A DNA stretch of 64,000 nucleotides from Xanthomonas hydrangeae (GTDB lineage: Bacteria > Pseudomonadota > Gammaproteobacteria > Xanthomonadales > Xanthomonadaceae): positions 4,092,001 through 4,156,000 of the forward strand of contig LR990730.1 of the NCBI GenBank assembly GCA_905142475.1. The letters run 5' to 3'. Positions 8,733 to 24,971 of this stretch are shown here, piece after piece. The notes beneath the pieces are model-generated. The model was not told where the DNA came from. It did no database searches and saw only the letters and a list, made by a program, of their open reading frames with translations. Every line of letters starts with the position of its first letter. Within the stretch, counting starts at the first letter, position 1. A program made the translations under genes and the position numbers.

Positions 8733-9560
8733 TTAGCCCCTACGATCGCGGACGATGAATTGCTGGGTGCGCTTGTTCTTGCGCGTCTTGTAACCCTTGG
8801 TCGGAACACCCCACGGGGTGACCGGATGCGGATTACCCTGACCAGCCTTCGCTTCACCACCACCGTGGGGGTGATCGACCGGGTTCATGGCCGCACCGCG
8901 AACGGTCGGACGAACACCGCGCCAGCGCTTGGCGCCAGCCTTGCCCAGCTTCTCGAGGTTGTGCTCGTCGTTGCCGACTTCACCGATGGTGGCGCGGCAC
9001 TCGACCGGCACCTTGCGCATTTCACCCGAGCGCAGACGCAGCGTGGCATAGATGCCTTCGCGGGCGACCAGCTGGACGGCAGCACCGGCAGCACGTGCGA
9101 TCTGAGCGCCCTTACCTGGCTTCAGCTCGATACCGTGAACCGTCGTACCGACCGGAATGTTGCGCAGCGGCAGCGTGTTGCCGGTCTTGATCGGTGCGTT
9201 GGCACCGGCAATGACCTGATCGCCAGCCTTCAAGCCCTTGGGGGCAATGATGTAGCGACGCTCGCCGTCGACATAGCACAGCAGGGCGATATGAGCGGTA
9301 CGGTTCGGATCGTATTCGATCCGCTCCACACGCGCCGGAATGCCTTCCTTGTTGCGCTTGAAGTCGATGATGCGGTAATGCTGCTTGTGACCACCACCGA
9401 CGTGACGCACGGTGATGCGGCCATGGTGATTACGACCACCGGACTTGCTCTGCGAATCGAGCAGCGCCGCGTGCGGTGCACCCTTGTGCAGATCGGGAGT
9501 AACCACACGCACGGCGGAACGACGGCCGGGAGAGGTGGGTTTGAACTTCATCAATGGCAT
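8733..9560 (-). CDS. rplB: 50S ribosomal protein L2
   Basis: L2 (uL2), 275 residues, one of the largest 50S proteins, needed for subunit association and peptidyl-transferase activity. The start [20 protein letters not shown] and the late signature [20 protein letters not shown] (containing the conserved histidine) are both present. It is 6 nt upstream of rpsS and 10 nt downstream of rplW. Confidence 0.97.
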
Positions 9561-9570
9561 GGGATGGACC

Positions 9571-9870
9571 TCAGGCCTTAGCCGTTACGTCGATGGACTG
9601 ACCATCAACCAGGCGGACGTACGCCTTGCGCCAATTGCCGCGGCTACCAGCACGGTTACGGAAGGACTTGCTCTTGCCCTTGACGTTGACCACGTTGACA
9701 GCTTTGACCTTGACGTCGAACAGCTGCTCAACCGCGGCCTTTACATCGGCTTTGGTGGCTTCGTTCGAAACTTCGAAGACATACTGGTTGGAGATTTCCT
9801 GCAGGCGCGCGGTCTTTTCAGAGACTCGCGGAGCACGCAGCACGCTGAAGATTTTTTCGTTGCTGCTCAT
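9571..9870 (-). CDS. rplW: 50S ribosomal protein L23
   Basis: L23 (uL23), 99 residues, the docking site for trigger factor and SRP at the exit tunnel. It starts [20 protein letters not shown]. The ATG at 9870 forms an ATGA overlap with the rplD stop, which fits coupling; an ATG three codons upstream at 9879 is possible but would overlap rplD further. Confidence 0.95.
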
Positions 9871-10472
9871 GCCAGCCACTCCTCGATCTTCTTGACCGCA
9901 TCGGCGGTGATCACGACCGTATCGGCCCCGACCAGAGCGACCGGATCCAGACCCTGCACATCACGCACCTGCACATACGGCAGATTGCGAGCGGACAGGT
10001 ACAGGTGCTCGGACGCTTCTTCGGTGACGATCAACGGGCGCTTGCCCACATCCAGTCCCTTCAGCTTCTCGATCAGACCCTGGGTCTTGGTTGCTTCGAC
10101 GTCGAACGCTTCGACGATCATCAGGCGACCCTGGCGATTAAGCTCAGAGAAGATCGCGCAGATGGCCGCACGGTACATCTTGCGGTTGACTTTCTGTTCG
10201 AAGCTGCGCGGCTTGGCCGCGAAGGTCACGCCGCCGCCGACGAAGATCGGAGCCGTCAACGCGCCATGACGCGCACCGCCGCCCTTCTGCTTCTTCGACT
10301 TCTTGGTCGTGCCCGCAACTTCCGAACGCGTCTTCTGAGCCTTGGTACCAGCACGGCCGGCATTGCGATAAGCGACGACGACCTGGTGAACCAGATCTTC
10401 GCTGAATTCGCGACCGAACACGGCATCGGAGACCGAGACCTTGTTGCTACTACCCGTGATAACGAGTTCCAT
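9867..10472 (-). CDS. rplD: 50S ribosomal protein L4
   Basis: L4 (uL4), 201 residues, lines the exit tunnel; in E. coli it autoregulates the S10 operon by attenuation and translation repression. It starts [20 protein letters not shown] and has the tunnel-loop region [23 protein letters not shown] 10472 is preferred over 10478 on Shine-Dalgarno spacing, as in rplV. Its stop overlaps the rplW start. Confidence 0.96.
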
Positions 10473-10484
10473 CGTCATCTCTCC

Positions 10485-11135
10485 TTATGCCTTGCTCGCC
10501 GGACGGACGATCACGTCGCCACCAGCTGCGCCAGGCACGGCGCCGCGGATAGCAATCAGACCACGTTCGACGTCGACCTTGACCACTTCCAGGTTCTGCG
10601 TGCTTTGCTGCACGGCGCCCATGTGGCCCGACATCTTCTTGCCCGGGAAAACACGACCCGGGGTCTGGCGCTGACCCAACGAACCCGGCGCGCGATGCGA
10701 CAGCGAGTTACCGTGAGTTGCATCGCCCATACGGAAGTTGTAGCGCTTGATGGTGCCCTGGAAACCCTTACCCTTGGTGACGCCCTGGACGTCGACCTTC
10801 TGGCCGACCTCGAAGATGTCCGCCTTGATTTCGCCGCCAACGGCGAAATCGCCGAGCTGCGCATCTTCAACGCGGAATTCCCACAGGCCGCGACCCGCTT
10901 CCACCTTCGCCTTGGCGAAGTGACCAGCAGCTGGCTTGTTGACCAGTGCGGCGCGACGGGCACCAACGGTAATCTGCACTGCGCTGTAGCCGTCAGCTTC
11001 GACGGTCTTGATCTGCGCGATGCGGTTTGGAGTTGCTTCGATCAGCGTGACCGGTACCGAGCGACCGTCTTCAGTAAAGACGCGGCTCATACCGGCCTTG
11101 CGGCCTACGAAGCCCAACGAATATTTCTTCGTCAT
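10485..11135 (-). CDS. rplC: 50S ribosomal protein L3
   Basis: L3 (uL3), 216 residues, an assembly initiator whose loop reaches the peptidyl-transferase centre. It starts [20 protein letters not shown] and carries the signature [20 protein letters not shown], including the glutamine (QRQTPG) that PrmB methylates in E. coli. It is 11 nt downstream of rpsJ. Confidence 0.97.
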   Translation of the reverse strand: MTKKYSLGFVGRKAGMSRVFTEDGRSVPVTLIEATPNRIAQIKTVEADGYSAVQITVGARRAALVNKPAAGHFAKAKVEAGRGLWEFRVEDAQLGDFAVGGEIKADIFEVGQKVDVQGVTKGKGFQGTIKRYNFRMGDATHGNSLSHRAPGSLGQRQTPGRVFPGKKMSGHMGAVQQSTQNLEVVKVDVERGLIAIRGAVPGAAGGDVIVRPASKA

Positions 11136-11146
11136 GGTCGTAGTCC

Positions 11147-11461
11147 TCAGGTCAGCTTGATCTGGACGTCGACGCCAGCCGCGAGTTCGAGCTTCATCAG
11201 CGCGTCCACGGTCTTGTCGTTCGGGTCGACGATATCGAGCACACGCTTGTGCGTGCGGGTTTCGTATTGGTCACGCGCATCCTTGTCGGCATGCGGGGAT
11301 ACGAGGATGGTGTAACGTTCGATCTTGGTCGGCAACGGGATCGGGCCACGCACTTGCGCGCCGGTCCGCTTGGCCGTTTCGACGATCTCGCTGGCCGAAC
11401 GGTCGATCAATCGATGATCGAACGCCTTCAACCGAATCCGGATCTTTTGCTGTTCCGACAT
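11147..11461 (-). CDS. rpsJ: 30S ribosomal protein S10
   Basis: S10 (uS10, NusE), 104 residues, a 30S head protein that also joins NusB in antitermination complexes and bridges NusG to ribosomes. It starts [20 protein letters not shown] and contains [20 protein letters not shown] and the DVQIKLT end. The in-frame upstream extension is non-homologous and crosses the promoter region, so the ATG at 11461 is used. It is the first gene of the S10 operon. Confidence 0.97.
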
Positions 11462-11621
11462 GACGGAAGATTCCTTCATTAAAAGAGCGACGGGCAAGGC
11501 CTCTGGGATACCTGCCCCGATATTCCTGCGTAGATGAAATCGCCGTGCGTCCTGCCAGCGAGGGCATTTCCTCCGCCCAAAAACTGAGGCAGGCCGGTAA
11601 ACCGGTCTGCCCAGACGGAAA

Positions 11622-11650
11622 AGTATAGTGCGCAACGAGAGCACCGTCAA
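11622..11650 (-). promoter_or_regulatory. S10 operon promoter P2
   Basis: TTGACG (11645-11650) and TATACT (11622-11627) on the minus strand are separated by 17 nt, each matching the sigma-70 consensus at five of six positions. It is the closer of two promoters upstream of rpsJ. Its -35 lies inside the nested inverted repeat at 11639-11674. Confidence 0.65.
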
Positions 11651-11674
11651 CAACACGTGAGTTGTTGAGTGCTC
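11639..11674. repeat. nested inverted repeat over the S10 P2 -35 element
   Basis: On the plus strand, GAGCAC (11639-11644), CGT, CAACAAC (11648-11654), ACGTGA, GTTGTTG (11661-11667), A, GTGCTC (11669-11674) gives two nested perfect arms of 7 and 6 bp. It overlaps the -35 of P2 and would form a hairpin in a transcript starting at P1. It could be an operator or an RNA structure; the sequence alone does not decide. Confidence 0.5.
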
Positions 11675-11771
11675 CATGCAACGCGACCTTCCCGGTCTGG
11701 CGAACACGAGCGGCGTCCTGCCGTTCTTTTCGCTGTAACTCTGCGCCCTACCCAGGGACACCTAGCCGCGC

Positions 11772-11800
11772 ATTATAGCGAGGTGTCTTTACCTGCGCAA
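11772..11800 (-). promoter_or_regulatory. S10 operon promoter P1
   Basis: TTGCGC (11795-11800), a 17-nt spacer, and a perfect TATAAT (11772-11777) on the minus strand. It lies just downstream of the tuf terminator and about 310 nt upstream of rpsJ. The region after the -10 is GC-rich (GCGCGG), as is common for stringently controlled promoters. Confidence 0.65.
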
Positions 11801-11845
11801 GCGCTCTACCCTGCGAATTGCATTGCACGCGCATATTTTGCGCTT

Positions 11846-11875
11846 AACAAAAAAGGTCGGCTTGCGCCGACCTTT
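11846..11875 (-). terminator. intrinsic terminator of the str operon
   Basis: On the minus strand AAAGGTCGGC, loop GCAA, GCCGACCTTT (11852-11875) is a perfect 10-bp stem followed by a T-rich tract (TTTTTTGTT). It lies about 50 nt after the tuf stop and ends the rpsL-rpsG-fusA-tuf unit before the S10 promoters. Confidence 0.8.
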
Positions 11876-11926
11876 GCGTTGCTTACGTGCTGATCCGGCG
11901 ACGAGGCGTCGCCGGATCGCAGGCAC

Positions 11927-13117
<1,191 letters not shown>

Positions 13118-13166
13118 GACTCACTACCTCTAATTAGAAAATTTTGTGCGAAGCGGCTGAGCGAAC

Positions 13167-15284
13167 TCAGCCCTTCTTGGTGACGGCGTCGGCGATGTTG
13201 GTCGGCGCCTCTTCGTAATGGTCGAATTCCATCGAGAACGTGGCGCGGCCCTGGCTCATCGAGCGCAGCGAAGTCGCATAACCGAACATCTCACCCAGCG
13301 GAATCATCGCATTGATGATCTTGCCCGACGGGCTGTCGTCCTGACCCTGCAACACGCCACGACGACGGCTCACGTCGCCCATCACGTCACCCAGGTAATC
13401 CTCCGGGCTGACGATCTCGACCTTCATGATCGGCTCAAGCAACACCGGGCTGGCTTTGGCAAAGCCCTGCTTGAACGCCATCGACGCGGCCAGCTTGAAC
13501 GCCATTTCCGAGGAGTCGACGTCATGGTACGAGCCGAACACCAGCTTGACCTTGACGCCCACCACCGGGAAGCCGGCGATCGGACCACTGGTGATCGTTT
13601 CGCGCAGGCCCTTTTCGACCGAGGGGATGAATTCCTTCGGGATGATGCCGCCGGTGATGTCGTTGATGAAGAGGAAATCGTCTTTGACGTTGTCGTTCTT
13701 GCGATCTTCTTCGGTCATCGGCGACAGCTCGATCACCACGTGACCGTACTGACCCTTACCACCGGACTGCTTGGCGTGCTTGTAGTCGGACTTGACGTCG
13801 GTCTTGCGGATCGTTTCGCGATACGCAACCTGCGGCTTGCCGACGTTGGCCTCGACATTGAACTCGCGACGCATGCGGTCGACGATGATGTCCAGGTGCA
13901 GCTCGCCCATGCCGGAGATGATGGTCTGGCCGGATTCTTCGTCGGTCTTGACGCGGAAAGAAGGATCTTCCTGCGCCAGACGACCCAGTGCCGTACCCAT
14001 CTTTTCCTGGTCCGACTTGGTCTTGGGCTCCACCGCCATCGAGATCACCGGCTCCGGGAACACCATGCGCTCCAGGGTGATGATCTTGTCCTGCGCACAC
14101 AACGTATCGCCGGTGGTGACGTCCTTCAGACCCACGGCCGCGGCGATGTCACCAGCGCGCACTTCCTTGATCTCTTCGCGGTTGTTGGAATGCATCTGCA
14201 GGATGCGACCCACGCGCTCTTTCTTCGACTTGACCGGGTTATAGACCTGGTCGCCGGAGTTCAGCGTGCCCGAATAGACACGGAAGAACGTCAGCGAGCC
14301 CACGAACGGGTCAGTCATGATCTTGAACGCCAACGCCGAGAACGGCGCGGTATCGGTCGCCGGACGGGTGTCTTCCTTCTCGTCTTCGTCGATGCCCTGG
14401 ACCGGCGGACGGTCGGCCGGCGACGGCAACAGGTGCACGACGCCGTCGAGCATGGCCTGCACGCCCTTGTTCTTGAACGCCGAGCCACAAAACACCGGCA
14501 CGATCTCGACCTTCAGGGTGCGCTCGCGCAGACCCACCAGGATCTCTTCTTCGGTCAGGTCGCCTTCGTTGAGGTACTTGTCCATCAGGTCTTCGCTGGC
14601 TTCTGCAGCCGCTTCAACCATGAACGAACGTGCCTCGGTCGCAATCTCGACCAGATCGGCCGGAATGTCACCGTATTCGAAGGTGGTGCCCTGCGAGGCA
14701 ACATCCCAATGAATCGCCTTCATCTTCAGCAGGTCGACCACGCCCTCGAAACCGTCTTCAGCACCGATCGGCACCTGCATCGGCACGGCGTAGGCACCCA
14801 GACGGGCCTTCAGCTGCTCGACAACCTTGTCGAAGTTGGCACCGGTACGGTCCATCTTGTTGACGAAGGCCATGCGCGGCACGGAATACTTGTTGGCCTG
14901 GCGCCACACGGTCTCGGACTGCGGCTGTACGCCACCCACGGCGCACAGCACGAACACCGCACCGTCGAGCACGCGCAAGGAGCGCTCCACTTCGATGGTG
15001 AAGTCGACGTGCCCGGGGGTATCGATGATGTTGAGGCGATGCTGCGGCATGGACTTGTCCATACCCGACCAGAACGCGGTGGTCGCAGCGGAGGTGATGG
15101 TGATACCACGCTCCTGCTCCTGCTCCATCCAGTCCATCACTGCAGCGCCGTCATGGACTTCGCCGATCTTGTGACTGACACCGGTGTAGAACAGGATGCG
15201 CTCGGAGGTGGTGGTCTTGCCGGCATCGATGTGGGCCATGATGCCGAAGTTGCGGTAACGCTCGATAGGGGTGGTGCGGGCCAC
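13167..15284 (-). CDS. fusA: elongation factor G
   Basis: EF-G, 705 residues, catalyses ribosomal translocation and, with RRF, ribosome recycling. The GTPase motifs AHIDAGKTT (residues 17-25), DTPGHVDF and NKMDRTG are present, followed by the domain II-V architecture, with [11 protein letters not shown] near residue 120 and [18 protein letters not shown] near the C-terminus. Length is normal. It sits 49 nt upstream of tuf and 140 nt downstream of rpsG. Confidence 0.98.
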   Translation of the reverse strand: MARTTPIERYRNFGIMAHIDAGKTTTSERILFYTGVSHKIGEVHDGAAVMDWMEQEQERGITITSAATTAFWSGMDKSMPQHRLNIIDTPGHVDFTIEVERSLRVLDGAVFVLCAVGGVQPQSETVWRQANKYSVPRMAFVNKMDRTGANFDKVVEQLKARLGAYAVPMQVPIGAEDGFEGVVDLLKMKAIHWDVASQGTTFEYGDIPADLVEIATEARSFMVEAAAEASEDLMDKYLNEGDLTEEEILVGLRERTLKVEIVPVFCGSAFKNKGVQAMLDGVVHLLPSPADRPPVQGIDEDEKEDTRPATDTAPFSALAFKIMTDPFVGSLTFFRVYSGTLNSGDQVYNPVKSKKERVGRILQMHSNNREEIKEVRAGDIAAAVGLKDVTTGDTLCAQDKIITLERMVFPEPVISMAVEPKTKSDQEKMGTALGRLAQEDPSFRVKTDEESGQTIISGMGELHLDIIVDRMRREFNVEANVGKPQVAYRETIRKTDVKSDYKHAKQSGGKGQYGHVVIELSPMTEEDRKNDNVKDDFLFINDITGGIIPKEFIPSVEKGLRETITSGPIAGFPVVGVKVKLVFGSYHDVDSSEMAFKLAASMAFKQGFAKASPVLLEPIMKVEIVSPEDYLGDVMGDVSRRRGVLQGQDDSPSGKIINAMIPLGEMFGYATSLRSMSQGRATFSMEFDHYEEAPTNIADAVTKKG

Positions 15285-15424
15285 GGGGAGCCTCTCAATT
15301 TCTTGGATTTCGGATGGCCGAACGCCGCCTTTCGGCGGCCTTCGGATTTAGATGCGACGCTAATCGCGCGTCGCAAACAGCACTCAGATGGTGCTGAAGG
15401 GCCCCGTTACCAAGGCCCACGAGG
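15285..15424 (-). other. rpsG-fusA spacer with hairpin
   Basis: This 140-bp spacer holds a two-step hairpin at 15318-15345: CCGAA, C, GCCGCC, TTTC, GGCGGC, C, TTCGG. The arms are perfect apart from a C-C mismatch. No T-run follows on the minus strand. The TTCGGAT-like flanks repeat around it. Position and structure suggest mRNA processing or partial attenuation between rpsG and fusA. Confidence 0.5.
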
Positions 15425-15892
15425 TCACCAGCGGTAGTGTGCGAACGCCTTGTTCGCCTCCGCCATACGGTGCGTCTCTTCGCGCTTCTTGATCGCGCCG
15501 CCGCGGCTTTCCGAGGCGTCCAACAGTTCTGCAGCCAGCTTGCGCGGCATGGTGTTCTCGCCACGCTTGCGCGCGGAATCGATCAACCAGCGCATTGCCA
15601 GCGCCGTGCGACGGGAGGAGCGCACTTCGACGGGCACCTGATAGGTAGCACCACCGACGCGACGCGATTTAACTTCGACAGCCGGGGCCACGTTGTCCAG
15701 TGCTTTCTGCACCAGCTCGACGGCATTCGGATTCTTTTCGCCAATGACGTCCATCGCGCCATAGACAATTTTCTCAGCAACCGACTTCTTGCCACTTTGC
15801 ATCACCATATTGATGAAGCGGGCAATGGTTTCGCTGCCATGCTTTGGATCAGGCAGGACGGTGCGCTGCGGAGTAGAACCTTTACGGGACAT
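15425..15892 (-). CDS. rpsG: 30S ribosomal protein S7
   Basis: S7 (uS7), 155 residues, the primary binder of the 16S rRNA 3' domain; in E. coli it represses str operon translation. It starts [20 protein letters not shown] and contains the family segments [20 protein letters not shown] and [12 protein letters not shown]. It follows rpsL by 12 nt. Confidence 0.97.
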   Translation of the reverse strand: MSRKGSTPQRTVLPDPKHGSETIARFINMVMQSGKKSVAEKIVYGAMDVIGEKNPNAVELVQKALDNVAPAVEVKSRRVGGATYQVPVEVRSSRRTALAMRWLIDSARKRGENTMPRKLAAELLDASESRGGAIKKREETHRMAEANKAFAHYRW

Positions 15893-15904
15893 TGGAGTGT
15901 TTCC

Positions 15905-16279
15905 TTAGCTCTTCGGGCGCTTGGCGCCGTACTTGGAACGACCTTGACGGCGCTTTGCGACGCCGGCGGCGTCCAGCGAACCACGGACGGTGTGATAACG
16001 CACACCGGGAAGATCCTTGACGCGGCCACCGCGAATCAGGACCACGGAGTGCTCCTGCAGGTTGTGGCCTTCACCACCGATGTAGCTGATGATCTCTTCC
16101 TGATTCGTCAGGCGCACCTTGGCGACCTTACGCAGGGCCGAGTTCGGCTTCTTCGGGGTAGTGGTATAGACGCGTGTGCAGACGCCGCGGCGCTGCGGAC
16201 ACTTGTCCAGTGCCGGGGAGGCACTCTTGTAGGTGGTCGCTTGCCGAGGCTTGCGGACCAGCTGATTGATCGTCGTCAT
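15905..16279 (-). CDS. rpsL: 30S ribosomal protein S12
   Basis: S12 (uS12), 124 residues, in the decoding centre. It starts [20 protein letters not shown] and has the signature [20 protein letters not shown]. Lys43 and Lys88, where streptomycin-resistance substitutions commonly arise, are both lysine, so the allele looks wild type. The upstream in-frame extension reads into the promoter region and is not used. First gene of the str operon. Confidence 0.97.
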   Translation of the reverse strand: MTTINQLVRKPRQATTYKSASPALDKCPQRRGVCTRVYTTTPKKPNSALRKVAKVRLTNQEEIISYIGGEGHNLQEHSVVLIRGGRVKDLPGVRYHTVRGSLDAAGVAKRRQGRSKYGAKRPKS

Positions 16280-16362
16280 CAGTTGATTCTTCTGATTGAG
16301 AGGCCGAGACGGCCTTGCACGAAAACAAAGGCAGGCCGAAAAACGGCCCGCCGAGACAGGGA

Positions 16363-16392
16363 AGTATAGCTGGCAGGACGAAACTCCGTCAA
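16363..16392 (-). promoter_or_regulatory. str operon promoter
   Basis: TTGACG (16387-16392) and TATACT (16363-16368) on the minus strand, 18 nt apart, about 80 nt upstream of rpsL. The -35 and -10 hexamers are identical to those of S10 promoter P2 at 11622-11650, and the sequence right after the -10 (TCCC) is similar. Confidence 0.65.
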
Positions 16393-16433
16393 CTTCACGG
16401 AAATCTAACCCTGCTGGCCCATCCAAAGGCCGG

Positions 16434-16457
16434 AAAACGGAGGGCCTCCTGCCCTCC
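16434..16457 (-). terminator. candidate terminator of rpoBC
   Basis: GGAGGGC (16451-16457 complement), loop AGGAG, GCCCTCC (16439-16445 complement) is a 7-bp GC-rich stem followed on the minus strand by GTTTTCC. A second, longer hairpin (ACGGCGGTC/GACCGCCGT, 16472-16493) sits right at the rpoC stop. Together they can end the rpoBC transcript. The T-tract is short, so efficiency is uncertain. Confidence 0.5.
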
Positions 16458-16501
16458 TTTTCGCTTGGCTTACGGCGGTCTTGCGACCGCCGTCGGAGCG
16501 C

Positions 16502-19500
16502 TTACTCCTCGTCCGCGCCAGCGTCGGCCACCGTGGCGACCGGTTCGGCCACTGCCGGCTTGCCCGACAGCGTTTCCATTTCCGAGTCGGTCAGACCCGA
16601 AGACTTGCGACGTCCGGCATGGTAGGCCAGACCGGTACCGGCCGGGATCAGACGACCCACGATCACGTTTTCCTTCAGACCGCGCAGGTTGTCGCGGGTG
16701 CCGCGCACGGCAGCCTCGGTCAACACGCGGGTGGTCTCCTGGAACGAGGCCGCCGAGATGAACGACTCGGTGGCCAACGAGGCCTTGGTGATACCCAGCA
16801 GCACCGGATCGTACTTGGCCGGCAGTTCGTTGCGCTTGACCAGGCGGGCATTTTCCTCGATGACGCGCTGGCGCTCGACCTGCTCGCCGTTGAGGAACTT
16901 GCTGGTGCCCTGGTCGGTGATCTCGACCTTGCGCAGCATCTGGCGGGTGATCACCTCGATGTGCTTGTCGTTGATCTTCACGCCCTGCAGGCGATACACG
17001 TCCTGGATTTCCTTGACCAGATACGCGGCCAGCGGCTCGACACCCAGCAGACGCAGGATGTCCTGCGGGCTCGGCTCGCCGTCCACCACGGTCTCGCCCT
17101 TGGTCACATGCTCGCCTTCGAACACGATGATCTGGCGGTACTTGGGGATCAGCTCTTCGTGTTCCGAACCATCGGTGTCCTTGATGATCAGGCGCTGCTT
17201 GCCCTTGGTGTCCTTACCGAAGCTGATGATGCCCGAACGCTCGGCCAGGATCGCCGGATCCTTCGGCTTGCGCGCTTCGAACAGGTCGGCAACGCGCGGC
17301 AGACCACCGGTGATGTCGCGGGTCTTGGACGCTTCCTGCGGGATCTTGGCGACCACGTCGCCCACGCCGACGGCGGCGCCGTCCTGCAGGTTGACGATGG
17401 AGCGCGGCGGCAACAGGTACTGGGCCGGCAGATCCGTGTTCGGGATCGTCAGATCATTGCCCTTGCCATCGACGATGCGCACGATCGGACGCAGTTCCTT
17501 GGCATGTGCACCGCGACGCTTCGGGTCGGTGATTTCGCGCGAGGCCAGACCGGTCAGTTCGTCGGTCTTCTCGATGACGGTGACGCCGTCGACGAAGTCG
17601 ATGAAGCGGATGAAACCGGCCACTTCCGACACGATCGGGTGGTTATGCGGATCCCAGTTGGCAACGCCCTGCCCGGCCTTGACCGCATCACCATCCTTGG
17701 CGGTGATGGTGGCGCCGTACGGCAGCTTGTAACGCTCGCGCTCGCGGCCATGGCCATCAAGCACGGACAGTTCGCCCGAACGCGAGACTGCAACCAGCGC
17801 GCCGCTGGCGTGCGCCACCGACTTGAGGTTGTTGAACTTCACCGAACCGGTGGTCTTGACGGTGATGTTGTCCACCGCCGCCGCACGCGATGCCGCACCA
17901 CCGATGTGGAACGTACGCATGGTCAGCTGGGTACCCGGCTCACCGATCGACTGTGCGGCGATGACGCCGACCGCTTCACCGATGTTGACCTGGTGACCAC
18001 GTGCAAGATCGCGACCGTAGCAGCGTGCGCACACGCCGAACGAGGACTCGCAGCTGATGGTCGAACGCACCTTCACCGACTGCACACTGGCCTCTTCCAG
18101 CTTGGCGACCCAGGCTTCGTCGAGCAGCGTGTTGCGGGTGACGATCGGCTCTTCGTCGTTGCCCGGCAGGTACACGTCCTCGGCCACCACACGGCCCAGC
18201 ACGCGCTCCTTCAATGGCTCGACCACATCGCCGCCTTCCACGATCGGGGTCATGATCAACCCTTCGGTGGTGCCGCAGTCGACTTCGGTAATGACCACGT
18301 CCTGCGCCACGTCGACCAGACGACGGGTCAGGTAACCCGAGTTCGCGGTCTTCAGCGCGGTATCGGCCAGACCCTTACGGGCACCGTGGGTGGAGTTGAA
18401 GTACTCCTGCACGTTCAGGCCTTCGCGGAAGTTGGCCTTGATCGGCGTCTCGATGATCGAGCCGTCCGGACGCGCCATCAGGCCGCGCATACCGGCCAGC
18501 TGACGGATCTGCGCCTGGCTACCACGCGCACCGGAGTCGGCCATGATGTACAGCGAGTTCATCGACTTCTGGTCGATGGTCTCGCCCTTGGCATTTTCGA
18601 CCTTCTCGGTACCGATGGTGTCCATCATCGCCTTGGCGATGCGCTCGCTGGTACGCGACCAGATGTCCACGACCTTGTTGTAGCGCTCGCCGGCTGTGAC
18701 CAGGCCCGACTGGTACTGCTCCTGGATTTCCAGCACTTCGGCTTCGGCCTCGGTGAGGATGCCCTTCTTCTCGTCCGGGATCAGCATGTCGTCGATGCCG
18801 ATCGACACGCCTGCACGGGTGGCGTAGGCATAGCCGGTGTACATCAGCTTGTCGGCGAACACGACGGTGTCCTTCAAGCCCAGCAGACGGTAGCTGGAGT
18901 TGATCAGACGCGAGATGTTCTTCTTGGTCATCTCGGTGTTGGCCAGCTGGAACGGCAGGCCTTCGGGCAGGATTTCGCTCAGCAGCGCACGACCGACCGT
19001 GGTGTCCACGATCGAGGTACCGCTGGTGCGCTTGCCATCGACCGCGTCCACGTCCACCTGGGTGATACGGACCTTGACCTTGGCGTGCAATTCCACCACG
19101 CGGTTGTCGTAGGCGCGCTTCACTTCGCTGGTGTTGGCGAACACCATGCCCTCGCCCTTCTTGTTCTCCAGGGCGCGGCTCATGTAGTACAGGCCCAACA
19201 CCACGTCCTGCGACGGCACGATGATCGGCTCGCCGTTGGCCGGCGACAGGATGTTGTTGGTGGACATCATCAGCGCACGCGCTTCCAGCTGGGCTTCCAG
19301 CGAGAGCGGCACGTGGACGGCCATCTGGTCACCGTCGAAGTCGGCGTTGAAGGCGGTACACACCAGCGGATGCAGCTGGATGGCCTTGCCTTCGATCAAC
19401 ACCGGCTCGAACGCCTGGATGCCCAGACGGTGCAGGGTCGGCGCACGGTTCAACAGCACCGGATGCTCGCGGATGACTTCTTCCAGGATGTCCCAGACTT

Positions 19501-20719
19501 CGGCTTCTTCGCGCTCGACCAGCTTCTTGGCGGCCTTGATGGTGGTGGCCAGGCCGCGACGCTGCAGCTTGGCGAACACGAACGGCTTGAACAGCTCCAG
19601 CGCCATCTTCTTCGGCAGGCCGCACTGGTGCAGCTTGAGGTACGGACCGACGGTGATGACCGAACGACCGGAGTAGTCCACGCGCTTGCCGAGCAGGTTC
19701 TGACGGAACCGGCCCTGCTTGCCCTTGATCATGTCGGCCAGCGACTTCAGCGGACGCTTGTTGGTACCGGTGATGGCACGGCCGCGACGGCCGTTGTCCA
19801 GCAGCGCATCGACCGATTCCTGCAGCATGCGCTTTTCATTGCGCACGATGATGTCCGGCGCATTGAGCTCGAGCAGACGACGCAGACGGTTGTTGCGGTT
19901 GATCACGCGGCGGTACAGATCGTTCAGATCCGAGGTCGCGAAGCGGCCACCATCCAGCGGCACCAGCGGACGCAGGTCCGGCGGCAGCACCGGCAGCACG
20001 GTCATGACCATCCACTCCGGACGGTTGCCCGATTCCAGGAAGGCTTCAATCAGCTTGATGCGCTTGGTCAGACGCTTGAGCTTGGTTTCCGAACCGGTGC
20101 TGGCGATTTCTTCGCGCAAACGGGTCATTTCGGACTGCAGCTCGATCGTGCGCAGCAGTTCGTACACGGCCTCGGCGCCCATGGCGGCGTCGAAGTCGTC
20201 GTTGTACTCCTGGCGTGCGGTCAGGTACTGCTCTTCGGTCAGCAGCTGGCGGCGCTCGAGCGGGGTCAGACCCGGCTCGGTGACCACGTAGGCTTCGAAG
20301 TACAGCACGCGCTCGATGTCGCGCAGGGTCATGTCCAGCATCAGGCCGATGCGCGAGGGCAGCGACTTGAGGAACCAGATGTGCGCGACCGGCGAGGCCA
20401 GGTCGATGTGACCCATACGCTCACGACGCACCTTGGCCAGGGTGACTTCGGTGCCGCACTTTTCGCAGACCACGCCACGGTGCTTCATGCGCTTGTACTT
20501 GCCGCACAGGCATTCGTAGTCCTTGATCGGACCAAAGATGGCAGCGCAGAACAGGCCGTCACGCTCCGGCTTGAAGGTGCGGTAGTTGATGGTTTCGGGC
20601 TTCTTCACTTCGCCGTAGGACCACGAACGGATCAGGTCAGGCGAGGCCAGCGCGATCTTGATCGCGTCGAAATCCAGCGTCTGGCGCTGTTGATTGAAGA
20701 GGTTGAGCAGGTCTTTCAT
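16502..20719 (-). CDS. rpoC: RNA polymerase beta' subunit
   Basis: RpoC, 1405 residues, the catalytic beta' subunit of RNA polymerase. The zinc-ribbon cysteines C70, C72, C85 and C88 are in place ([20 protein letters not shown]), and the Mg-binding active-site motif NADFDGDQM lies near residue 460. A second zinc site is formed by [19 protein letters not shown] near residue 890. Length is close to the E. coli protein. It lies 100 nt downstream of rpoB. Confidence 0.98.
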   Translation of the reverse strand: MKDLLNLFNQQRQTLDFDAIKIALASPDLIRSWSYGEVKKPETINYRTFKPERDGLFCAAIFGPIKDYECLCGKYKRMKHRGVVCEKCGTEVTLAKVRRERMGHIDLASPVAHIWFLKSLPSRIGLMLDMTLRDIERVLYFEAYVVTEPGLTPLERRQLLTEEQYLTARQEYNDDFDAAMGAEAVYELLRTIELQSEMTRLREEIASTGSETKLKRLTKRIKLIEAFLESGNRPEWMVMTVLPVLPPDLRPLVPLDGGRFATSDLNDLYRRVINRNNRLRRLLELNAPDIIVRNEKRMLQESVDALLDNGRRGRAITGTNKRPLKSLADMIKGKQGRFRQNLLGKRVDYSGRSVITVGPYLKLHQCGLPKKMALELFKPFVFAKLQRRGLATTIKAAKKLVEREEAEVWDILEEVIREHPVLLNRAPTLHRLGIQAFEPVLIEGKAIQLHPLVCTAFNADFDGDQMAVHVPLSLEAQLEARALMMSTNNILSPANGEPIIVPSQDVVLGLYYMSRALENKKGEGMVFANTSEVKRAYDNRVVELHAKVKVRITQVDVDAVDGKRTSGTSIVDTTVGRALLSEILPEGLPFQLANTEMTKKNISRLINSSYRLLGLKDTVVFADKLMYTGYAYATRAGVSIGIDDMLIPDEKKGILTEAEAEVLEIQEQYQSGLVTAGERYNKVVDIWSRTSERIAKAMMDTIGTEKVENAKGETIDQKSMNSLYIMADSGARGSQAQIRQLAGMRGLMARPDGSIIETPIKANFREGLNVQEYFNSTHGARKGLADTALKTANSGYLTRRLVDVAQDVVITEVDCGTTEGLIMTPIVEGGDVVEPLKERVLGRVVAEDVYLPGNDEEPIVTRNTLLDEAWVAKLEEASVQSVKVRSTISCESSFGVCARCYGRDLARGHQVNIGEAVGVIAAQSIGEPGTQLTMRTFHIGGAASRAAAVDNITVKTTGSVKFNNLKSVAHASGALVAVSRSGELSVLDGHGRERERYKLPYGATITAKDGDAVKAGQGVANWDPHNHPIVSEVAGFIRFIDFVDGVTVIEKTDELTGLASREITDPKRRGAHAKELRPIVRIVDGKGNDLTIPNTDLPAQYLLPPRSIVNLQDGAAVGVGDVVAKIPQEASKTRDITGGLPRVADLFEARKPKDPAILAERSGIISFGKDTKGKQRLIIKDTDGSEHEELIPKYRQIIVFEGEHVTKGETVVDGEPSPQDILRLLGVEPLAAYLVKEIQDVYRLQGVKINDKHIEVITRQMLRKVEITDQGTSKFLNGEQVERQRVIEENARLVKRNELPAKYDPVLLGITKASLATESFISAASFQETTRVLTEAAVRGTRDNLRGLKENVIVGRLIPAGTGLAYHAGRRKSSGLTDSEMETLSGKPAVAEPVATVADAGADEE

Positions 20720-20819
20720 TGGATATCTCCGGGTCGGAGGAATTTCGTATCTGAGATGAAACCGAGGGCATTACGTTCCGGATCCAGGCACCGCGCTGCG
20801 GCACCTGGATCCAGCGCGA
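20720..20819 (-). other. rpoB-rpoC spacer with hairpin
   Basis: A 9-bp perfect stem, GGATCCAGG (20780-20788) with CCTGGATCC (20804-20812), encloses a smaller CCGC/GCGG stem. It falls just after the rpoB stop. There is no T-run, so it is more likely an RNA-processing or stability structure than a terminator. Confidence 0.5.

Positions 20820-24971
<4,152 letters not shown>

Larger units (their letters stand above)
11462..11926 (-). other. tuf-rpsJ spacer: terminator, two promoters, S10 leader
   Basis: No gene is present in this 465-bp stretch. In the direction of transcription it holds the intrinsic terminator of tuf (11846-11875), promoter P1 (11772-11800), a nested inverted repeat (11639-11674), promoter P2 (11622-11650) and about 150 nt of leader before rpsJ. 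The P2-proximal leader includes GGCAGACCGG..CCGGCCTGCC-like pairing. The layout separates the str and S10 operons. Confidence 0.7.
16280..16501 (-). other. rpoC-rpsL spacer: terminator hairpins and str promoter
   Basis: This 222-bp gap has no gene. In the direction of transcription it holds a 9-bp hairpin immediately after the rpoC stop (16472-16493), a second terminator-like hairpin (16434-16457), the str promoter (16363-16392), and a leader of about 80 nt before rpsL. The leader can form a GGCGGGCCG/CGGCCTGCC-type stem. Confidence 0.65.

Noticed and set aside
13218..15437. Open frame of 739 codons opposite fusA
   Set aside because: It mirrors the fusA frame and has the same His/Arg/Asp-rich composition; no start signal or domain.
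15905..16279. Possible streptomycin-resistance allele of rpsL
   Set aside because: Lys43 and Lys88 are both unchanged.
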